Shown one piece after another: positions 58,803-64,000 of a stretch of 64,000 nucleotides of DNA. The stretch is taken from positions 496,001-560,000 of the forward strand of contig NZ_BMUZ01000001.1 in NCBI RefSeq assembly GCF_014650455.1, in the 5' to 3' direction. Within the stretch, counting starts at the first letter, position 1. Each line of letters starts with the position of its first letter. The notes beneath the pieces are model-generated. The model had not been told where the DNA came from. It ran no database searches and saw nothing but the letters and a program-made list of their open reading frames with translations. The DNA is from Streptomyces xanthochromogenes. Lineage in GTDB: Bacteria > Actinomycetota > Actinomycetes > Streptomycetales > Streptomycetaceae. Position numbers and translations under genes: made by a program.

Positions 58803-60392
58803 CTACTCCCACTCGATGGTGCCCGGCGGCTTGCTCGTCACGTCGAGGACGACGCGGTTGACGTCGGCGACCTCGTTGGTGATGCGGGTGGAGATCTTCG
58901 CGAGCACGTCGTACGGCATCCGCGTCCAGTCCGCCGTCATGGCATCCTCGGAGGAGACCGGGCGCAGCACGATCGGGTGGCCGTAGGTGCGGCCGTCGCC
59001 CTGGACGCCGACCGAGCGCACATCGGCGAGCAGCACGACCGGGCACTGCCAGATCTCGCGGTCGAGGCCGGCCGCGGTCAGCTCCTCGCGGGCGATCGCG
59101 TCGGCCTCGCGCAGCAGGTCGAGGCGCTCCTTGGTGACCTCGCCGACGATGCGGATGCCGAGGCCGGGGCCGGGGAACGGCTGGCGCTGGACGATCTCGT
59201 CGGGCAGGCCGAGCTCCTGGCCGACCATGCGGACCTCGTCCTTGAACAGCTTGCGCAGCGGCTCGACGAGCTCGAACTCGATGTCGTCGGGCAGGCCGCC
59301 CACGTTGTGGTGCGACTTGATGTTCGCGGTGCCGGTGCCGCCGCCGGACTCGACGACGTCCGGGTACAGGGTGCCCTGCACGAGGAAGGCGACCTCGGGG
59401 CCGTCCTCCTGGAGGATCTCCAGCTGGGCCTGCTCGAAGACGCGGATGAACTCGCGGCCGATGATCTTGCGCTTCTCCTCGGGGTCGGAGACCCCGGCCA
59501 GCGCGTTCAGGAACCGCTCCTGCGCGTCGACGACCTTCAGGTTCGCACCGGTCGCGGCCACGAAGTCCTTCTCGACCTGCTCGGTCTCGCCCTTGCGCAT
59601 CAGGCCGTGGTCGACGTACACACAGGTCAGCTGGGAGCCGATGGCCTTCTGGACGAGGGCCGCGGCGACCGCGGAGTCCACACCGCCGGACAGGCCGCAG
59701 ATCGCACGCTTGGTGCCGACCTGCTCGCGGATCAGGGCGACCTGCTCCTCGACGACGTTGTGCGTCGTCCACGTCGGCTCGATGCCCGCGCCGCGGTAGA
59801 GGAAGTGCTCCAGGATCTGCTGGCCGTGCGTGGAGTGCAGCACCTCGGGGTGGTACTGGACGCCGTACAGCTTCTTCTCGTCGTTCTCGAAGGCGGCGAC
59901 GGGGACGACGTCCGTGGAGGCCGTCACCGTGAAGCCCTCGGGGGCGGCCGAGCAGGCGTCGCCGTGCGACATCCACACCGACTGCTCGGCCGGGGTGCCC
60001 TCGAAGAGGGTGGAGCCCTGCTTGGAGACGGTCAGCGGGGTGCGTCCGTACTCACGGGCGCCGTTGTCGTCGACCGTGCCGCCGAGCGTGGTCGCCATCA
60101 GCTGGAAGCCGTAGCACATGCCGAACACCGGCACCCCGGCCTCGAAGATCGCGCGGTCCAGGCGCGGGGCGCCCTCGGCGTACACGGAGGACGGGCCGCC
60201 GGAGAGGATGATCGCCTTGGGGTTCTTGGCCAGCATCTCGGCCACGGGCATGCTGCTCGGGACGATCTCGCTGTAGACCCGGGCCTCGCGGACGCGGCGG
60301 GCGATGAGCTGGGCGTACTGCGCGCCGAAGTCGACAACCAGGACGACGTCCGGGTTGCTGTCGGGCGCGGCTGCGGAGGGTGCTGCTGGCAC
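58803..60392 (-). CDS. guaA: GMP synthase (glutamine-hydrolysing)
   Basis: 529 residues. Converts XMP to GMP. N-terminal class I amidotransferase with the nucleophile C93 in [12 protein letters not shown]; then an ATP-pyrophosphatase domain with the P-loop in [15 protein letters not shown] and [11 protein letters not shown]; then the C-terminal dimerisation domain ending with the invariant [11 protein letters not shown] start at 60392. A third purine-pathway gene of this window, but far from purNH. Confidence 0.97.
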   Translation of the reverse strand: MPAAPSAAAPDSNPDVVLVVDFGAQYAQLIARRVREARVYSEIVPSSMPVAEMLAKNPKAIILSGGPSSVYAEGAPRLDRAIFEAGVPVFGMCYGFQLMATTLGGTVDDNGAREYGRTPLTVSKQGSTLFEGTPAEQSVWMSHGDACSAAPEGFTVTASTDVVPVAAFENDEKKLYGVQYHPEVLHSTHGQQILEHFLYRGAGIEPTWTTHNVVEEQVALIREQVGTKRAICGLSGGVDSAVAAALVQKAIGSQLTCVYVDHGLMRKGETEQVEKDFVAATGANLKVVDAQERFLNALAGVSDPEEKRKIIGREFIRVFEQAQLEILQEDGPEVAFLVQGTLYPDVVESGGGTGTANIKSHHNVGGLPDDIEFELVEPLRKLFKDEVRMVGQELGLPDEIVQRQPFPGPGLGIRIVGEVTKERLDLLREADAIAREELTAAGLDREIWQCPVVLLADVRSVGVQGDGRTYGHPIVLRPVSSEDAMTADWTRMPYDVLAKISTRITNEVADVNRVVLDVTSKPPGTIEWE

Positions 60393-60521
60393 GGGTGGCG
60401 GCCTTCCGGCGGTGGGAGGGGGTCGGTTTTGTCGATTCTACCGGGGCGCAGGGGTCCGGTTTCGTCTCACCATCCGAACCCGGATTGGCCCGCCTCCCGG
60501 GCGTCGGTCCATACTGTCCGC

Positions 60522-60593
60522 ATGCGCAAGCACCAGACCTTCGTCTTTACCTATGGCACCCGGCCCGCCGGGCGCCATGGTCGTGCTGCTTGA
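60522..60593 (+). CDS. Candidate aromatic leader peptide of the chorismate mutase gene
   Basis: A 23-codon ORF starting ATG CGC AAG CAC with a cluster of aromatic codons, F-V-F-T-Y, at residues 7-11, ending in TGA at 60591. A CATACT/TACTGT -10-like box lies 4-6 nt before the ATG, compatible with a leaderless transcript. A perfect terminator hairpin follows 18 nt after the stop, then the chorismate mutase gene. Chorismate mutase leads to Phe and Tyr, the residues enriched in the peptide, as in the enteric pheL leader. A second overlapping ORF starts at ATG 60553 (21 codons, stop 60616-60618) and lacks aromatic clustering. Confidence 0.55.
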   Translation: MRKHQTFVFTYGTRPAGRHGRAA

Positions 60594-60611
60594 GCATCTG
60601 ACAAGCGACTT

Positions 60612-60654
60612 CCACTGAGCGCCCCGGGCCGACAAGGCCCGGGGCGCTCAGTGG
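60612..60654 (+). terminator. Very strong hairpin between the leader ORF and chorismate mutase
   Basis: Perfect 19-bp stem with loop GACAA, followed by TTTCC. The upstream segment 60562-60575 (GGCCCG-CC-GGGCGC) can pair with the hairpin's left arm (60619-60630) with only a 2-nt bulge, a possible antiterminator. Confidence 0.8.
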
Positions 60655-60704
60655 TTTCCGGTCCTTGCCGATCCGGGGCGCCGCATCCCACCCGAGGAGC
60701 CCCC

Positions 60705-60992
60705 ATGAGCATCTCCGTCACCGAGAAGACCGGCGCCCGCACCGACGAGGCCGCCGCGGTGATCACCGGCGCGCGCGAGCGCATCGACGCGCTCGACGAC
60801 CGCATCATCGGTCTCGTCCAGGAACGCATGGCCGTCTCGGCGGTCATCCAGGAGTCCCGGATCGCCTCCGGCGGCCGCCGGGTCAGCCTGAACCGCGAGA
60901 TGGAGGTCCTGGCCCACTTCAGCGATGCGCTCGGCAAGCCCGGCACCGCCCTCGCGATGACGCTCCTTGAGCTGTGCCGGGGCCGTATCTGA
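60705..60992 (+). CDS. Chorismate mutase (AroQ type)
   Basis: 95 residues, single-domain helical AroQ-class enzyme converting chorismate to prephenate for Phe/Tyr. Active-site pattern: R in ARERIDALDDRIIGLVQERMAV, K/R in the SGGRRVSLNREMEVL stretch, and the C-terminal helix TLLELCRGRI. Slightly variant compared with E. coli, as usual in actinobacteria. GAGGAG before the ATG. Preceded by a hairpin and leader ORF that may control it. Confidence 0.88.
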   Translation: MSISVTEKTGARTDEAAAVITGARERIDALDDRIIGLVQERMAVSAVIQESRIASGGRRVSLNREMEVLAHFSDALGKPGTALAMTLLELCRGRI

Positions 60993-61584
60993 GTTCGGGC
61001 GCTCCTCACCCGTACGGCGCCGTGACCGGGCCCGGCCCGGCTTCGTTGGTGGGGTGTCCGTGCCAGCCAGGCGCGGGCCCGAAAAAACCACGCGTGGCTC
61101 CGCTGGGGCGTGTGACGCATCGCAAGTGCGTCGTGGGACCTCGCCCCGGTGTGCGTGACCGGACGGCAGGGGACAGCAGCCCGGTCACCCCAAAAGGCGG
61201 TCGGTTCCGGGGACGCCCGGGACCGGCCGCATCCGGTCCGAACGGTTGCGCCGGGCGCGGCCCATCCAGCACGATGCAAAGACAGGTCCCCTACCCCGTA
61301 CACCCGTTGCCATTGGTCGACACCACTCGCGCGCCCCGCACGCGCCGGGTCGGCCACCCTGGCGCACCAGTCCAGCGGCGCACCCCCCGGCGCCGCCCCC
61401 CGCGGCACCGACGCTGCCCTGACGTCGGTGCTGACGGCCCAGGGCCCCGCAGGCCGCTCGTACGCACCCCGTACGGGCCGAACCGCGGGGCCCTTCGCCT
61501 GCGTCGGCGGTCGACGCGGTATGCGGATTCCTCAACTCCCCTGACGGGTGAGGGAGTTGAGGAGACACGTGCGTCAGCCGGCGC
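60993..61584. other. 592-bp stretch without a supported gene
   Basis: No reading frame here has a ribosome site plus a plausible protein. It contains a GACGCA/TGCGTC inverted repeat (about 61112-61130), a GTGACCGG/CCGGTCAC repeat (61155-61188) and the terminator at 61529-61563. A small non-coding RNA is possible but not shown. Confidence 0.4.
61529..61563 (-). terminator. Terminator of gene 61585
   Basis: TCCTCAACTCCC / GGGAGTTGAGGA, perfect 12-bp stem with an 11-nt loop, 21 bp beyond the stop codon. Confidence 0.82.
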
Positions 61585-62796
61585 TCAGGTACGCGTGACC
61601 GTGCCGCAGGCTCCCGAGCGGTCCGCGTCCAGGGACCGGCTGCGGTCGTACGGGTCGACGGCGGAGCCGCTCGGGGACGGGCCGGAGGGGGTGTCGTCGG
61701 CGAACTCGGGGTTCAGATAGCCGTTGTCGATGTCGCACCGCGAATTGCCGCTGTCCACGTCGCGCCGGGCGATCCAGAGCTTCCCCGGAGTGGACTGCAC
61801 GACGGACGGGTCGGCGACCTCGATGTCGAGGACGCGGCGGACGATCGTGCGGGCCACCTCGGTCGAGCCGGGCGCCGCCTTCACCACCGGGTAGACGAAG
61901 GTGTAGTCGGCGTGCACGACGACGCCGCCGTCGGACCCCTTGTCGACCGTCATGCGGCCGCGGGTCTTGACCACGTCACCGACGACCCTGACCTTCTTCG
62001 GGTCGAAGCGGGAGAAGAGGGTCAGCGGATCGTGGTCCTTGTCCGGCTTGACCAGGCCGGTGTCGAGATCGTCGAGGATTTTCTTGTCCAGCGGGTCGAT
62101 GAGGGCGAGCGCGGCCTCCGGGCGCTCGCCGCGCAGGGTCGCCGGGGACAGGTTCGACTCGATCAGAAGGGTGCGGGTGGCGGCCAGGGCCGCGGCCACC
62201 CGCTCCTTGGAGAGGCCGCCGAGCGCGGTGGCGTCGGGCAGCTCGATTCCGGCGGCGCCGTCCGCGTACTGCGCCGCGGGCGAGCCGCGGAACGGCTCCT
62301 TCAGGGTGGGCCGGTCCGGGTCGAAGGAGGGCGGGGCGCCGGTCGGGGCCGCGGTCTCCGCCGGGAGCGGGGCGGCGGCGGTGTCGGCCGAGCCGTCGCC
62401 GCCGGTCACCACGGACAGCGCCCGGGACGGATTGAGGGCCACCATCAGGACGCCCGCGGTGACGAAGACGCCGAGCACGCCCCACATGCGGCGCCTGCGC
62501 GCGGCCCGCCCGTTCATCTCCTGCCAGGCCGGCCCGGTCCGCCAGCCCTCCGGCTCTGCGGGACGGCCCTTGCCCTTCCCTCCGCGCCTGCCCGTACGGC
62601 GGCGCGGCCCGGCGGCCGCGGCCGCCTCCTGCTCCTTGCGCAGCCGGTCGGTCACCATCCGGGCCCGCGCCGAAGGCTCCTTGGGCGCCGACGTCCGGAT
62701 GTCCAGCTCACTGTCGCGGATGAACCGCTCCCAGACGTCGTCCGGAACCGGGTCCTCGCCCGACGACTCCTTCGAGACCGGCGGCTTCTCGCTCAC
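61585..62796 (-). CDS. Conserved single-pass membrane protein of unknown function
   Basis: 403 residues. An acidic cytoplasmic N-terminus (PDDVWERFIRDSELDI) is followed by a basic Arg/Lys/Gly-rich stretch (65-105), one membrane helix near 107-122 (WGVLGVFVTAGVLMVAL) and an external domain of about 270 residues with two cysteines near the end (NSRCDIDNGYL ... SGACGTVTRT). GTG start at 62796. Conserved in streptomycetes to my knowledge, with no assigned role. Monocistronic with its own terminator. Confidence 0.82.
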   Translation of the reverse strand: MSEKPPVSKESSGEDPVPDDVWERFIRDSELDIRTSAPKEPSARARMVTDRLRKEQEAAAAAGPRRRTGRRGGKGKGRPAEPEGWRTGPAWQEMNGRAARRRRMWGVLGVFVTAGVLMVALNPSRALSVVTGGDGSADTAAAPLPAETAAPTGAPPSFDPDRPTLKEPFRGSPAAQYADGAAGIELPDATALGGLSKERVAAALAATRTLLIESNLSPATLRGERPEAALALIDPLDKKILDDLDTGLVKPDKDHDPLTLFSRFDPKKVRVVGDVVKTRGRMTVDKGSDGGVVVHADYTFVYPVVKAAPGSTEVARTIVRRVLDIEVADPSVVQSTPGKLWIARRDVDSGNSRCDIDNGYLNPEFADDTPSGPSPSGSAVDPYDRSRSLDADRSGACGTVTRT

Positions 62797-63148
62797 TTCT
62801 CATGCCCCCTCTTGACATGCCCTGGGCGGCACACGCCGCGGCAGCGGTTCGACAGGCGGGGCGGGCCGATGGTTGCCGCGGGGAAGGAGTGGCATGGATC
62901 ACATAAGGATTCCGTGAAGACGGGACAACCATTCACAGGAGTCACAGGTCATGCATGTGGAACCAACAGCCCCGCCCGCGTTCCGTTTCCGCCGACGGGG
63001 CTCCACCAGGTCTCCGCACACGTGAGAGGCGCTGCACTCGGAGGGGGGTGCAGCGCCTCTTGCCGTGTCCGGCCGACTTTCGATTGCTTACGCGACCGTT
63101 GCGCAAGCGATCACCGACGGCCCGGTTCGCCCGGGATCTCCGCGCGGC
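62797..63148. other. Gap between gene 61585 and the GMC oxidoreductase gene
   Basis: 352 bp. A possible promoter for gene 61585 reads, on the minus strand, TTGTCC (62923-62928), 16 nt, TTATGT (62901-62906). The oxidoreductase terminator is at 63025-63060. Nothing else recognised. Confidence 0.4.
63025..63060 (-). terminator. Terminator of the GMC oxidoreductase gene
   Basis: AGAGGCGCTGCAC / GTGCAGCGCCTCT, perfect 13-bp stem with a 10-nt loop. Confidence 0.82.
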
Positions 63149-64000
63149 TCACTTCTCTTGCTTCGGCGGGACCGCCGGCATGCCCAGGAACGGGAGCTTG
63201 AGCGCGCCGAAGGCCTCCGCCGGGACCGCCGGGGACTTCGGCTCGACGGGGGCGAGCCGGACATAGGCCGCGCCCTGCGCCGGGCGGAGGTCGGCCTCGC
63301 CCTTGTTGGGCCACAGCGACATCGCGCGCTCGGCCTGTGCCGTGATCGTCAGGGACGGGTTCACGCCCAGGTTCGCCGAGACGGCCGCGCCGTCCACGAC
63401 CGAGATGCCGGGGTGTCCGTAGAGCCGGTGGTACGGGTCGATCACACCGGTCTCGGCCGAGTCGCCGATCGGGCAGCCGCCCAGGAAGTGCGCGGTGAGC
63501 GGGGTGCCCATCAGCTCGCCCACGTTCGAGCCGGCGAAGCCGTTGATCTCGGCGGCGATCGCCGTCGCGCCGTCGGTGGCCGCCCGGATCTGCTTGGGGT
63601 TGGGGGCGCCGTGGCCCTGCTCGGCGGTCAGCAGGCCCTTGCCGACGCCGTCCGGCTTCAGATGGGTGGTGAGCGAATTGTCGAGCGACTGCATGACCAG
63701 GCCGATGATCGTTCGCTCGGACCAGCGGTGGTTGCTGATCGAACGCGCGAGGAGCAGCGGGTGCTTGGCCGCGTTGCCGAGCCAGTTGCGCACCCGGTTG
63801 ACACCGTAGGGCACCTGGAGGATCGACATGCTGCCCATCGCGTTCGAACCCTTGCCGTAGCGGACCGGCTCGATGTGGGTGTTCTCGTCCGGATGGATCG
63901 AGGAAGTGATGGCGACGCCCCGGGTGAAGTCGACCGCCGCCGCGCCGTGCCGACTGCGGTACCGGCGGCCCGTGGTCTGGGCGCCGACGAGCGCCTCGGA
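63149..64000 (-). CDS. GMC oxidoreductase, C-terminal part (cholesterol-oxidase-like)
   Basis: The reading frame is open to the window edge, so about 283 C-terminal residues are seen and the N-terminal FAD-binding Rossmann motif lies outside. It contains TSSIHPDENTHIEPVRYGKGSN and the GMC C-terminal signature: HFLGGCPIGDSAETGVIDPYHRLYGH, VVDGAAVSANLGVNPSLTI, with the catalytic His and Asn typical of the family. Similar to actinobacterial cholesterol-oxidase-like GMC proteins; substrate not determinable here. Confidence 0.9.
   Translation of the reverse strand, partial: SEALVGAQTTGRRYRSRHGAAAVDFTRGVAITSSIHPDENTHIEPVRYGKGSNAMGSMSILQVPYGVNRVRNWLGNAAKHPLLLARSISNHRWSERTIIGLVMQSLDNSLTTHLKPDGVGKGLLTAEQGHGAPNPKQIRAATDGATAIAAEINGFAGSNVGELMGTPLTAHFLGGCPIGDSAETGVIDPYHRLYGHPGISVVDGAAVSANLGVNPSLTITAQAERAMSLWPNKGEADLRPAQGAAYVRLAPVEPKSPAVPAEAFGALKLPFLGMPAVPPKQEK

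Noticed and set aside
60553..60618. An alternative 21-codon leader ORF starting at ATG 60553
   Set aside because: No ribosome site of its own and no aromatic cluster, and its stop lies inside the terminator stem; the ORF at 60522 fits an attenuator better.

Overview
The window is a gene-dense, very GC-rich stretch of a Streptomyces chromosome, probably from the conserved core. The evidence is the housekeeping set (trpS, glyA, mdh, folD, purH/purN, sucCD, icmB, pcrA, guaA), the many GTG starts, GTGA/ATGA gene overlaps, leaderless -10 boxes placed 6-7 nt before start codons, streptomycete-only families (DUF3017, DUF2690, DUF5682, DUF5691, DUF6350), and a rare TTA codon. I see no rRNA, tRNA, CRISPR array, prophage or insertion sequence. 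The two ends cut a 2'-5' RNA ligase gene (left) and a GMC oxidoreductase gene (right).

Layout. 1-4.3 kb: trpS and glyA (minus) and rocD (plus). glyA has a well-formed ZTP (pfl) riboswitch in its leader. 4.2-7.3 kb: a three-gene membrane operon of unknown function whose first two products share a VGDHN motif. 7.5-10 kb: a glutathionylspermidine-synthase-like ATP-grasp protein with a small lipoprotein, then an EamA-type transporter. 10-15.8 kb: an HTH/TPR regulator, a Cys-pair protein, and a MocR regulator divergent from two AhpD-like proteins and a PEP-mutase-like enzyme. 15.9-20 kb: mdh, an XRE/DUF2690 membrane protein and a NarL-type two-component pair. 20.3-25 kb: folD-DUF3017 and purN-purH, serving one-carbon and purine metabolism together with glyA. 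25-31.7 kb: membrane proteins including a DUF6350 (PerM-like) protein, an unusual XRE plus sigma-like fusion, and sucCD.

31.9-39.9 kb holds the most striking block. A MoxR ATPase-DUF5682-VWA operon (minus) faces a SWIM-DUF5691 operon (plus). The shared 138-bp gap carries a perfect 12-bp inverted repeat whose arms each contain TTGTCAGTG, the RecA-NDp/PafBC DNA-damage promoter element. The plus side has a correctly spaced -10 box. A similar element precedes pcrA at 46.3 kb. The block therefore looks like a DNA-damage-responsive ATPase/VWA system.

40-52 kb: icmB, a lipase with a TTA fourth codon, an M23 peptidase, pcrA, two NlpC/P60 hydrolases and two tandem esterase paralogues, mostly envelope-related. 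52-56.4 kb: a LiaFSR/PspC-like envelope-stress module in which the start region of the PspC gene is triplicated as 26-bp repeats that create two ATGA-coupled mini-ORFs. 56.5-64 kb: a membrane protein, a class II aldolase, guaA, and chorismate mutase preceded by a candidate Phe/Tyr attenuator (an aromatic-rich 23-codon leader plus a perfect 19-bp terminator hairpin), then a conserved membrane protein and the GMC oxidoreductase.

All family calls come from reading the sequence and recalling family features. No database search was run.
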